DNA of 64,000 nt from Debaryomyces hansenii CBS767. Lineage: Eukaryota; Ascomycota; Pichiomycetes; Serinales; Debaryomycetaceae. Shown piece by piece: positions 50,142-59,486 of the stretch. The stretch covers positions 124,001-188,000 of the forward strand of contig NC_006043.2 in assembly GCF_000006445.2 (NCBI RefSeq), in the 5' to 3' direction. The translations under genes were made by a program, and so were the position numbers. Each line of letters opens with the position of its first letter. Position 1 is the first letter of the stretch. Below the pieces are notes generated by a model, which saw only the letters and a list, made by a program, of their open reading frames with translations, had not been told where the DNA came from and did not search any database.

Positions 50142-50171
50142 TATATAAGGACTAGGGAGTCCATATATAAG
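50142..50171 (+). promoter_or_regulatory. Two TATATAAG boxes of CHA1
   Basis: TATATAAG at 50142-50149 and again at 50164-50171, about 100-130 bp before the ATG at 50270. Strong TATA elements fit an inducible gene. Confidence 0.5.
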
Positions 50172-50189
50172 AGGGAAAAAAGAAGGTGA

Positions 50190-50213
50190 ATGTACACCAA
50201 TTCAACAAACTAG
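50190..50213 (+). promoter_or_regulatory. Possible 7-codon uORF before CHA1
   Basis: ATG through TAG encodes MYTNSTN, ending 56 nt before the CHA1 ATG. It is the only ATG in that stretch. Its Thr and Ser codons are notable for a Ser/Thr dehydratase gene, but the transcription start is unknown and may lie downstream. Confidence 0.3.
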
Positions 50214-50269
50214 CTTCTAATATACTTCAACAGTTAGATTCGAATAGAAAGATACGCACAGCATTAGAT

Positions 50270-51322
50270 ATGTCGTTACCAGTTGAAACATTGCGTGATT
50301 CGCAGCCATTTATCAAGACCTCTTTGGTGGAAGTTACTAAGGACTTGCCAAATAAACCGCCATGCCGTGTTTTCTTGAAGAATGAATATGAACAACCATG
50401 TGGTAGTTTTAAATTGAGAGGCATTTCCAATTTGATTTACAGACTGATTCAAAAAGCCAAAAAGGAAAAGATTGACAAGACACTCTACGTGTTTGCATCA
50501 AGTGGAGGAAATGCCGGGTTGGCAGCAGCATACCTGGCGCGTTACTTTAGGATAGGATGCACCGTTGTTTTGCCAACCACATCAAAGCCAGAGATTATTG
50601 AGAAATTGCAGAGCTATGGGGCCAAGACTATTATGCACGGGAAAAATATTAATGAAGCCGACGGATACTTGAAGAACATGATGAGAAACATAGACTTAAA
50701 CATTTACCCAATCTATTGCCATCCATTTGACAATCCATTAATATGGGAGGGTCACTCGTCGTTAGTGGACGAAGTATACCAAGAACAATTATCCTATAAC
50801 GACTCACAAAAAGTCAAAGGTATTGTGTGCTCTGTTGGTGGAGGCGGCCTTTATAACGGGATTATGAAGGGCCTTGAACAAAACAAAACAAACAAAGATA
50901 CAAGCTTGATGCTTGTTGAGACTAACCAGGCTCCAACTTTGTTGGAAACAATCAAGGCTGGAGAAGTCTTTACATTAGATTCGGTCAACTCATTAGCCAC
51001 CTCACTTGCATGCTCATACTTGTCTGAACAAAGTTTAGACAACTACTATAATTCTAAATTCAAGACTTATGTCGATTCGATCGACGACTTAGATGCCATT
51101 CAAGGCTTAATTGATTTTTATAGTAATTCCGGTGTTGTTGTTGAGCCAGCTTGCGGTACTGCATTGTCATTAGTATACAATAGAATGGATATATTGACAA
51201 AGCATTATACTAATTTATCCCCCGATGATATCATTATTGTCGTTGCTTGCGGGGGCTCATGCACGAATTTAGAGGGTGTTGAAAACTTCAAGAAGATGCT
51301 TAACACTACATGCAAGCTTTAG
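50270..51322 (+). CDS. CHA1: Catabolic L-serine/L-threonine dehydratase
   Basis: PLP enzyme that deaminates Ser to pyruvate and Thr to 2-oxobutyrate for use as nitrogen source. From the ATG at 50270 it is 350 aa. K48 in CGSFKLRG forms the Schiff base with PLP, ASSGGNAGLAAAY (76-88) is the substrate loop, and VGGGGLYNG binds phosphate. The frame continues upstream to a GTG at 50186 but has no earlier ATG. CTG codons 59 and 89 align with Ser in yeast Cha1 and Ala in the human enzyme, favouring Ser decoding. SDL1-type paralogues cannot be excluded. Confidence 0.9.
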   Translation: MSLPVETLRDSQPFIKTSLVEVTKDLPNKPPCRVFLKNEYEQPCGSFKLRGISNLIYRLIQKAKKEKIDKTLYVFASSGGNAGLAAAYLARYFRIGCTVVLPTTSKPEIIEKLQSYGAKTIMHGKNINEADGYLKNMMRNIDLNIYPIYCHPFDNPLIWEGHSSLVDEVYQEQLSYNDSQKVKGIVCSVGGGGLYNGIMKGLEQNKTNKDTSLMLVETNQAPTLLETIKAGEVFTLDSVNSLATSLACSYLSEQSLDNYYNSKFKTYVDSIDDLDAIQGLIDFYSNSGVVVEPACGTALSLVYNRMDILTKHYTNLSPDDIIIVVACGGSCTNLEGVENFKKMLNTTCKL

Positions 51323-51604
51323 ATCCAAGTTTATTTCGTGAATATATCAGTAAATATGCTATATAGTTTTAATCTTTTTAAAAAAACGATAAAATCTGAT
51401 GATTTGAATTGCCTTAACCAAAAATAGATAATATAGATTAATACATCCATCCTACTAGAACTTACTATGCTAATTACTGTTACTTCGATTGTACATCTAT
51501 TACTATAATCTACTTATATTGAAATATAGTCACATGATTTAGTACTCATCTAATATCAAAAAGCGCTTGGTCTATACTGAGCTATTGAATATCGGTAGTC
51601 ATTA

Positions 51605-54067
51605 ATGGGAAATTTAGAAGCAAATGATGTCGGTAATAACTCGAGGAAATACAATCACCCGTTTGAACCGTATGATATCCAAATACAGTTGATGGATGCA
51701 ATTTATGATGCAATTGATAATTATAAAATCGGGTTATTTGAGAGTCCAACTGGTACAGGTAAAACGTTGTCTTTAATCTGTTCGTCTATGACATGGTTAC
51801 GTGAATACAAAAAGAATTCAACATTCAGGGAGACTGAAGACTCTGAGTCTGAAGACGAACCAGAATGGGTTAAGCAGGCATATCAAAAGACTATTGCAAA
51901 TAGGACAAAAGTGCGGGCCCAGGAGTATGAGAGGTTGTTAGACGATTTACTGGAAAATTATGATGTTTCCAAAGTAAGTGTATTACCTGAGAAGAAGGTA
52001 AAGAGACAGAAGCCTGAACAAGAACAAGATGAAAATTTCATACCTGCTGATTATTATAGTGATTCTGAGTTGGATTCGAAGTATGAAAACGATAAATTAA
52101 CGTCCGAGATCAACGAACTATTATCCAGGGTAGATGGCCCCAAGGAAACGGTGGAGCCAGTAAATGACTGTCCTGTTAAGATTTTCTTTTCCTCGAGAAC
52201 TCATTCCCAATTAAGCCAATTTTCTCATCAATTGAATATGACGGAATTTGAATCATCATTAGATAATATTCCAGAAAGAATAAAGTTCTCTCCTCTAGCA
52301 TCAAGGAAGCAGTTATGTATACACCCCAAAATCTCGAAGCTTTCTAATGTTTCAAGTATTAATGATGCGTGCATCGATTTGCAACAAAGTTCAAAGAATA
52401 GCTGTGAGTATATTCCAAAACTTCACAATACCCAGTCTGAAGAGATAGTCAAGAAGTTTTCTGATCTCAGCTTCACAAAAATTCATGATATTGAAGACTT
52501 GGGTAAATTGGGTAATAAATTGAAAATATGCCCATATTACTCTGTAAGAAAAGGAATCGATGTTACTGAAATAATCGCGTTACCATATCAAATGCTACTT
52601 CAAGATTCAACTAGGCTGGCACTTAATTTGAATATAGATGACTCTATAATAATTATTGATGAAGCTCATAATTTGTTGGATGTGATTAGTTCTATATACT
52701 CGGTTTCTATTACCAGTAATGAACTATCGGATATCACGAAGTCCTTGAAATTTTATCTTAATAAATTCATTAAAAGATTGAATAGTGGGAATAGAATAAA
52801 CATCATGAAACTTATCAAATTGTGTCAAGTTTTAGAAAAGTTCATCTCGTCCAATTCAAAGGATGGAAAGATTAAACATGGTGATGAGATTATAACAAGT
52901 GATATTTTTGAAGGAACTACTGGGGACCTTGTAAATATTCACAAGATAGAGCAGTTCTTAAATAAATCCAAGATTGCTTATAAGATAGAGAGTTATATGC
53001 AAAAACTTAATGATTCAGAGTCCATAAAAAATAGATCGAACCCCCTATTATTCAAAATAACCAAGTTTTTGAAATGTTTAACAAATCCTTCGAAAGAAGG
53101 TAAATTTTTCTGGGATAAGACGAATGATTCTGTTTCTATTAATTATATGTTATTGGACCCAAGCGAAATCTTTAGAGATATCGTGAAAAGGGCTAGATGT
53201 GTTTTGTTATGTGGGGGCACTATGGAACCTATGAATGATTACACTAATTATTTGTTTCCCTACATACCACCTGAACAAATAAAGAAATTTAGTTGTGGAC
53301 ATATCATACCCCAGGAAAATTTAGAGGTTTTCCCTATAGGTAATTACAATGATATTTCATTTGAATTTCTGTTTGACAAACGGAACAACAGTAAGATGAT
53401 AATTGAACTAGGACATGCAATTTTGAACATCATAGAATCAACCCCTGATGGAATTGTTATATTCTTTCCAAGTTATAAATATCTTAATGTTGTAATGAAT
53501 GTATGGAGGCAAAATAAGATAATTGAATCTTTAACCAAAGTAAAAGCAATATTTCAAGAACCTGAGGACTCGTCCAAAGTTGAGAAAGTTCTCAATGACT
53601 ATTCAAGTACCAATAAATCTGAAAAACACAGCGCCTTGTTGCTTTCAGTAGTAGGTGGAAAAATGTCGGAAGGTATTAATTTTTCAGATGAATTAGCAAG
53701 GGGAGTGATAATGATTGGGCTACCATTTCCCAATATATTTTCAGCTGAACTAATCGCCAAAAGAAAATTCATTGAAGAATCAACAATTGCAAAAGGAGGA
53801 ACAAAATCGCAGGCGATGGTGAATGCTAAAAATTTCTATGAAAACATCTGTATGAGAGCTGTCAATCAAAGTATTGGTAGAAGTATTAGACATAAAAATG
53901 ATTATTCAATTATTTATTTATTTGATCAAAGGTATGGACTGGATAAAATTCAGGATAAATTAAGTGGTTGGGTTAAACAGAAACTATTTACAAGAGGTAG
54001 ATGTACTGATTTTAATCAGGTTATAAAAGAAACTCAGGATTTTTTCAGACAAAAATTATTAGGTTAG
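51605..54067 (+). CDS. CHL1: ATP-dependent DNA helicase Chl1 (FANCJ/DDX11 type)
   Basis: Iron-sulfur superfamily 2 helicase for sister-chromatid cohesion. The 820 aa protein has Q motif HPFEPYDIQIQLM (about 18-30), Walker A ESPTGTGKT (46-54), FFSSRTHSQLSQF (motif Ia, near 197), and four Cys (in QLCIHPK, DACIDL, NSCEYI, KICPYY, about 235-310) for the Fe-S cluster. The DEAH box IIIIDEAHNLLD is near 350, and motifs V-VI appear as GGKMSEGINFSDELARG and QSIGRSIRHKNDY. It converges with the dioxygenase gene with 17 bp between stops. Confidence 0.94.
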   Translation: MGNLEANDVGNNSRKYNHPFEPYDIQIQLMDAIYDAIDNYKIGLFESPTGTGKTLSLICSSMTWLREYKKNSTFRETEDSESEDEPEWVKQAYQKTIANRTKVRAQEYERLLDDLLENYDVSKVSVLPEKKVKRQKPEQEQDENFIPADYYSDSELDSKYENDKLTSEINELLSRVDGPKETVEPVNDCPVKIFFSSRTHSQLSQFSHQLNMTEFESSLDNIPERIKFSPLASRKQLCIHPKISKLSNVSSINDACIDLQQSSKNSCEYIPKLHNTQSEEIVKKFSDLSFTKIHDIEDLGKLGNKLKICPYYSVRKGIDVTEIIALPYQMLLQDSTRLALNLNIDDSIIIIDEAHNLLDVISSIYSVSITSNELSDITKSLKFYLNKFIKRLNSGNRINIMKLIKLCQVLEKFISSNSKDGKIKHGDEIITSDIFEGTTGDLVNIHKIEQFLNKSKIAYKIESYMQKLNDSESIKNRSNPLLFKITKFLKCLTNPSKEGKFFWDKTNDSVSINYMLLDPSEIFRDIVKRARCVLLCGGTMEPMNDYTNYLFPYIPPEQIKKFSCGHIIPQENLEVFPIGNYNDISFEFLFDKRNNSKMIIELGHAILNIIESTPDGIVIFFPSYKYLNVVMNVWRQNKIIESLTKVKAIFQEPEDSSKVEKVLNDYSSTNKSEKHSALLLSVVGGKMSEGINFSDELARGVIMIGLPFPNIFSAELIAKRKFIEESTIAKGGTKSQAMVNAKNFYENICMRAVNQSIGRSIRHKNDYSIIYLFDQRYGLDKIQDKLSGWVKQKLFTRGRCTDFNQVIKETQDFFRQKLLG

Positions 54068-54084
54068 GTTTATAGAAATATTCT

Positions 54085-54846
54085 TTATGATGGATAGACA
54101 ACATCGCTTCTTAAAACCCATTTAACACCATCCTCGACAAGCTCTGCCTCGTGTCTTAAGCAGTCGTCACCATGTTTGTGCAACAAGGCCATTCCTTTAC
54201 TGGGATGAACATTCAAGTGCTTAGCACTCGAGTAATCAGGATAAAAAATTGTACCTCCGCCTTTAAACTCATCATCACCAGTCAAATATATGAGCAATGT
54301 CCATTTAGTAATGCCTTTTTGATTATTTTTATCTTCTGTCAAGGGACATATCACCGACTCATCATAGTGCTGTCCAAAATGGTGTCCCTTCCTATACCTA
54401 TATATTCTTAATTGTGAATTTAAAGCTATTGCATCATTAAATATCAGTTTCACATCATTGTCGTCATCATCTTCGTATTCGACGTCTCGCAATAATATCT
54501 TTTGTAGATATGACCACAAGTTTCTTGAAGCATCAAAGTCAACACTAAAACCTCTGTCATTAAACCTTGCAGCGTAGTCTTTACTTTTAATCAACGGCGT
54601 TGTTTCCATTTTTAAGTCAGGAGAGCTTTCAAACGACTTAATTAGTTCATTGCAGAGTTCATTACTAAAAAACTTTTCCACTATTATTATTTGATCACTG
54701 ATTAAAGTTTCTGGTTGAGGTTTAAAGAATTGTTTAGAATAATTAATCAGCAAATTATTGAAATTATCAGGAAACTTGAATTTCTTCAATAGTTTAGAAT
54801 CAGTCTTTAACACTTTGGAATCATTTTTAGATTTTTTAGGTGGCAT
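54085..54846 (-). CDS. 2-oxoglutarate/Fe(II) dioxygenase, prolyl 4-hydroxylase-like
   Basis: I do not recognise a characterised yeast orthologue. The 253 aa protein has a basic Lys/Ser-rich N-terminus (1-25), then a P4Hc-type jelly-roll. The ligands are H160-x-D162 (GQHYDES) and H232 (LRHEAELVEDG), with K242 in the position that usually anchors 2-oxoglutarate. GGGTIFYPDY (196-205) is the typical turn before the distal strand. No signal peptide, so a cytosolic or nuclear location is likely. The substrate is unknown; protein hydroxylation is a family-level guess. Confidence 0.85.
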   Translation of the reverse strand: MPPKKSKNDSKVLKTDSKLLKKFKFPDNFNNLLINYSKQFFKPQPETLISDQIIIVEKFFSNELCNELIKSFESSPDLKMETTPLIKSKDYAARFNDRGFSVDFDASRNLWSYLQKILLRDVEYEDDDDNDVKLIFNDAIALNSQLRIYRYRKGHHFGQHYDESVICPLTEDKNNQKGITKWTLLIYLTGDDEFKGGGTIFYPDYSSAKHLNVHPSKGMALLHKHGDDCLRHEAELVEDGVKWVLRSDVVYPS

Positions 54847-54959
54847 CTTGCAACAAAGAAGATGGAGAATTTAGTCATAAACGAAATGTTATCTACTCAC
54901 TTTTTACGAGCGCAGAGTTTTGATAATATACAAAATTTTATTTACGTCTAAATATATAA

Positions 54960-57830
54960 TTACAACAGTGATTCTAAGGAAATAAGTAAACTGTATGTTT
55001 CTCTTGGCATCTTATATTGTACCATACCAGCATAAATCATACAGTTCTTTGCAATGGTCTTTAAGTTGGACAATTCTTCTCTTTCATTACTTGAGGTTTG
55101 ATAACGCTTCGTTAAGATAGAATAATTCAATTGCGACACGGACGTCATTACCATTATCAACAAAGATGGGATAACTTTGATCAATGTATCATCCAATGTG
55201 TTATGAACAAATTCTGCCATTTTTCTGATTTCAATTAAACCATTAGATTTATTAACAGGTAATAATCCTAATTTATTAATTTCAATTATTACGTCATTCC
55301 AGTTCTTATTCATAAACAAGTCTCTGATGTGAATTATTGGTAATAATAAATCGCAAGTTTCCTTTTTGGAAGGACTGATTCTATCCAAAATAAAACTGTT
55401 ATTGTAGAAAAGCTTCATTATGTGTTGAGATAATAATATAATATTATTATCTATAGTATTTTCAGATTGTATTTCGCCATTGATATTTTCATAATTACCA
55501 TAATTAATTAATGGTTTATCTAATTCGGTAGTTGATAACGTTTCACCTAATAATTTATTGATTAACGAAACAACCGTATCAAAATCTTGGCACAATTGGT
55601 ATAATAATAATGCATCAAAGATTCTACCTTCTTCTTCACATCTAATAGCAGATGTTTCGATGATTTGCTTTTGAAATTGTTCCAAATTAGATAAATTAAT
55701 TAAAGATCTTTGTTTCTCTAAAATCCCGGGTATCTTGTTCCCATTATTTTGGTTCAACTCACCTAACAACATGTTGAATTCTCTTGAAATCAAGATTAAT
55801 TCTCTTAAAGCTTCATGACATTTGGATATTTCTTCCTTTGAATCACCACCTTTTGACATGGCAATCAAGATGAGATATTGGCAAGCAACCATTGGGTCAC
55901 TGATCTTGAAAAATCTCGTGTATGAACCTAACAATCTACTGAAGTTAATCTCGTATTCATTTGATGAATTTATGAAAATTAACTCGTCTTTATTATTGAA
56001 ACTTGAAACTTTCAATAATCCGTAATAACACAATCCGATTGCTAAATGAACAGCATCACATTCGTTTATCAGATCAAATGCATATTCCACAGCCAACTCG
56101 TATAACCCTACCATTATTAAAGTTTTTAAGTATAAAGGGTTGTTGGAAGATGAATTGAACTTCTTAGGTCCTAATTGAATAACTTTCTTTTGTAAGTTTT
56201 CCAAGGAATAGTTTTCAAAAATTAAACTTGATGAATTCAAGTCAAAGCTGAACTCATTAATTATGGATAAGTGAAACCAAAGCCAATCCTCAATACTTAA
56301 ATTAATTTCATCTGGCAATTTTTTCTTCGATAAGTCACATTTTCCAATAAGTTTATATACTGAATATTTGAACGGATCGAAGTTACCCTTCAAGTCATCA
56401 TTAATAAATGCAAACTGTTGATTAAATTCAGCATTTAATCTTTCATTCAATTCCATAGGTAAGTTAATGCAATCATTTTCAACAAACTTCTTTATGTAAA
56501 CTGGGAAGTTCTTATCAAATTTATTGAAAAGATCTTTATTTTGTGATGCCAACTCTAGAGCATCATTATATAAACCACTTCTTAATAAGTAGAATATCAA
56601 TGCCCATATTGGAACACCATTAACGTTCAAGGTTTGATCTACAAATCCCGTATTATTCTTCATGATGATTCTATCAATAAAATATGAAACCTTGTCAATG
56701 TTAATTGATGTAGAGAACTGCTTCTTTTTATCATCCTTAGTGTAGATTTCGTCCATATAGTTATAAAACTGCTGTTCCAAGTAATTTTTACTTCTTTGTA
56801 TGACTTGCTTTCTAAATTTCATGGAATTGGTATGATCAGCAGTCTGGTACGTTTCAAAAAACTTTTGTTCTTGATTAATCTTATTTGTTTTTTCGTTTGT
56901 CAACTCGATAAGTATTTTCCAGGCCTCCGAAATTTGTCTTGACTTCAAATCTGAATATGACTTATTCAATTCTTCAAAACTTAAAGCTATTGGAAAGAAC
57001 GAATTATTTAATCTAGCCTCATTCAATTGATATACAATCTGGGCATTGTTCTCGAATTTTTCTCTCGTCAAATTCTTTAAAAATGATGTAGATTTATTGG
57101 TCGATAATGGCGTTAATACATTATAATTACCGGGGATGGACTTGTTCCATGTTACAGATTTGGTGGGTTTCGACACCTTATGCGATGTGTTTTTCTGAGG
57201 ACTGCCGATTCCAAACGATTTTCTCAATTCGTCTCGACGTACTTTCCAGTCGATGGAAACATTTTCATTGATGAACTGATTGAAGTCTTTCGACGCCGAT
57301 ACCAAAGACTGCTCAATAGCCGCCAAAATATTCTCGTCCTTCTTGTCGTTCAAGTAGCTATCGATATTATTATTAACTGCATTCGAAACAGTCTGCGATT
57401 CAAGTGGCTTCACTGGCACCTCAATCGAGTTCAATTCGTTCTCGATCTCTTCTGCGCTTACCCCACTCGACGCCAATAAATAATGTGCCTTGGTGAAGTT
57501 CTGTCCTTCATTATCATTCCTCTTTCTTAGCTGGTTCGATTTTTTCTTCAACCCATTCAATGTCAAGTGAATTGATCCTAAATCTGAATTATTTGGCTTG
57601 GGTAAATTATTAGCGGACTCTAATAAATCCTGCAATAATCTCGACGATGTATGAGCATTACTACTTGGGATTGTACCACTAACATTACCGCTGCTAGGTA
57701 TAGCGCCAGCGTCACTTCTATTTCCCATTTGCAAGCTTTCATTGACTCCTCCAGTTGCTAGATTGGTTCCTCCTGTTCCACTCGAACCACTCGAACCACT
57801 CAATCCATTACATTGACCAAAAAATGACAT
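54960..57830 (-). CDS. NIC96: Nucleoporin Nic96
   Basis: Inner-ring scaffold nucleoporin that anchors the Nsp1-Nup49-Nup57 trimer. The 956 aa protein starts with a Gly/Ser-rich segment (1-60), then the conserved LLQDLLESANNLPKP motif (about 65-80) and a coiled region. An all-helical domain (about 250-956) contains LINYGNYENI and the terminal PRETYSLLISLESLL. N-terminal residues 65-80 match the hallmark of Nic96/NUP93 proteins. Tail-adjacent to the 54085 dioxygenase on the same strand. Confidence 0.93.
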   Translation of the reverse strand: MSFFGQCNGLSGSSGSSGTGGTNLATGGVNESLQMGNRSDAGAIPSSGNVSGTIPSSNAHTSSRLLQDLLESANNLPKPNNSDLGSIHLTLNGLKKKSNQLRKRNDNEGQNFTKAHYLLASSGVSAEEIENELNSIEVPVKPLESQTVSNAVNNNIDSYLNDKKDENILAAIEQSLVSASKDFNQFINENVSIDWKVRRDELRKSFGIGSPQKNTSHKVSKPTKSVTWNKSIPGNYNVLTPLSTNKSTSFLKNLTREKFENNAQIVYQLNEARLNNSFFPIALSFEELNKSYSDLKSRQISEAWKILIELTNEKTNKINQEQKFFETYQTADHTNSMKFRKQVIQRSKNYLEQQFYNYMDEIYTKDDKKKQFSTSINIDKVSYFIDRIIMKNNTGFVDQTLNVNGVPIWALIFYLLRSGLYNDALELASQNKDLFNKFDKNFPVYIKKFVENDCINLPMELNERLNAEFNQQFAFINDDLKGNFDPFKYSVYKLIGKCDLSKKKLPDEINLSIEDWLWFHLSIINEFSFDLNSSSLIFENYSLENLQKKVIQLGPKKFNSSSNNPLYLKTLIMVGLYELAVEYAFDLINECDAVHLAIGLCYYGLLKVSSFNNKDELIFINSSNEYEINFSRLLGSYTRFFKISDPMVACQYLILIAMSKGGDSKEEISKCHEALRELILISREFNMLLGELNQNNGNKIPGILEKQRSLINLSNLEQFQKQIIETSAIRCEEEGRIFDALLLYQLCQDFDTVVSLINKLLGETLSTTELDKPLINYGNYENINGEIQSENTIDNNIILLSQHIMKLFYNNSFILDRISPSKKETCDLLLPIIHIRDLFMNKNWNDVIIEINKLGLLPVNKSNGLIEIRKMAEFVHNTLDDTLIKVIPSLLIMVMTSVSQLNYSILTKRYQTSSNEREELSNLKTIAKNCMIYAGMVQYKMPRETYSLLISLESLL

Positions 57831-58787
57831 CTATTATCTGATTCCTCTACAAAATGTGTATATTCAATTAAATAAGAGTGCTATTTGTTATTCTTTTTTA
57901 CCTACAGTTAACCAAATCTTGATCAAAAAATTTGTTACCCGGCCATTTCCTCATTTGTTACACAAAATCCATTTTTTTCACCCAATTTTCCGCTATAAAA
58001 GCATCGGGCGATTTAGTTGATTTAATTTTTTTCCCTTTTCTTCATTAACTTTGTCCAAAAGTAATCCATCACATAGACAGTGCATTATTATGATTCCTGT
58101 AATTGCGTGATTCGAGCCAGTATTTGGTTTCGGATCGGGCAGACATATTACGGGGATGCAATCATGAAGAGATGCGATAGTTGATGGAGAGAAAAAATTG
58201 TGTCTTTTAAGAACCTGTCTGGATTCAAATTTGAAAGAGAGGTGTCAGTAGATCCATATATTTCACTCGTAGACCGTAGATTTTATATGAGCTGTCGACG
58301 GGAGACCGTTGGTTGTAGGGGATTTGGCCGGTATAAGCATAGATTTCTACGGAGGTTTATTTTGGCATCTCAAGCGAGGTGATAGAGACGTCTATGAGGC
58401 GAGAAGATATTTTTAAACATGAAATTTAGACAGTTGGATAGGGGGATTCCAGGTGGACAGAAGATTTCAGTTCAGGCAGGATTCAGTCCAGTGCTATGAG
58501 TAGAACATTTATGTCTTCCTAGGGCGTATTAGACTCGCAGGCGAGATTTTATTTTTTGAGACAGATATTGTCAGAAGGCTTCATGAAGTTATCTTATATT
58601 TTCAGTACTCTAAATAACCATAGGGCTCTCCACGGACAGTCATACCTAATATATATCGTCGTACGTGCCGTTTAGTACGAATAGTAGGCTGCAACATCTG
58701 CTCGTTTTTGTGTAACTAACACTTCAGTGAAGTCATCTACAAGAAGCTGGTACTAAGATAGCGGTATCAGGTAGATAAAAGGCTACC
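57831..58787. other. NIC96-Rab divergent intergenic region
   Basis: About 0.96 kb between divergent genes. A 60-codon frame at 58200-58382 has no recognisable content and no ATG-based support. No RNA gene or clear motif was seen. Confidence 0.5.
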
Positions 58788-59429
58788 ATGGCCACTTCAA
58801 AATCACCACCATACAAAATCGTGATACTTGGAGACTCGTCTGTCGGGAAAACGTCGTTAGTTCATAGGTTCACGACCAATAAGTTTGACGAACATACGGC
58901 TAATACTATCGGAGCAGCATTTATTACAAAGGAACATCATTCGAATAATAACCCGGAAAAGAAAGTGAAATTTGAAATATGGGATACGGCAGGACAAGAA
59001 AGATATAGATCGTTAACTCCCATGTATTATCGTAACGCAAAAACGGCGTTAGTATGCTTTGATTTGTCTAATATGGAGGAGACATTTGATAAGGCCAAAT
59101 ATTGGATAGAACAATTGCAAATCAACGCAAACGACCAGGATATAAAAATTAAACTAATAGGGAATAAGAATGATATAGATTCGCTGCTGGACCCTTCAGA
59201 TTATATATCAAGTCTTGCGAGTACTATGAAATTTTATAAAACCAGTGCTAAAACAGGCGAAGGAATAGACGAGTTATTCGATGAAGTAGTAGATGACATT
59301 GATGAAGAGTTCTTTACAGAGTACTACAAAAATCAAGATAACGAAGCAAATAATTCGCAACGACCAGGCATGATAAATGTTTTCAATTCTAGGTTTGGGG
59401 ATACTACAAATAATAATAAATGCTGTTGA
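58788..59429 (+). CDS. Rab5-family GTPase
   Basis: Small GTPase for early-endosome traffic. The 213 aa protein has P-loop GDSSVGKT (15-22), switch I with TIGAAFITK (a Rab5-type effector loop), WDTAGQERYRSL (65-76), NKND, and TSAKTGEG. The C-terminal CC is the double-geranylgeranylation signal. S. cerevisiae relatives are Vps21, Ypt52, Ypt53 and Ypt10; the FITK switch residues are closest to Ypt10, while other parts look like Ypt52. I leave the symbol open. Confidence 0.92.
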   Translation: MATSKSPPYKIVILGDSSVGKTSLVHRFTTNKFDEHTANTIGAAFITKEHHSNNNPEKKVKFEIWDTAGQERYRSLTPMYYRNAKTALVCFDLSNMEETFDKAKYWIEQLQINANDQDIKIKLIGNKNDIDSLLDPSDYISSLASTMKFYKTSAKTGEGIDELFDEVVDDIDEEFFTEYYKNQDNEANNSQRPGMINVFNSRFGDTTNNNKCC

Positions 59430-59486
59430 TGTGTAAATAATACTTTATAAATACAAGATGGAAGTAAATGCAATGTAATATAATGC

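Larger units (their letters stand above)
49173..50269. other. SNX41-CHA1 intergenic region
   Basis: About 1.1 kb. It holds an (AT)11 tract, three CGAGTCA elements, two TATATAAG boxes and a 7-codon uORF, all in the CHA1-proximal half. The first 0.5 kb shows nothing definite. Confidence 0.6.
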
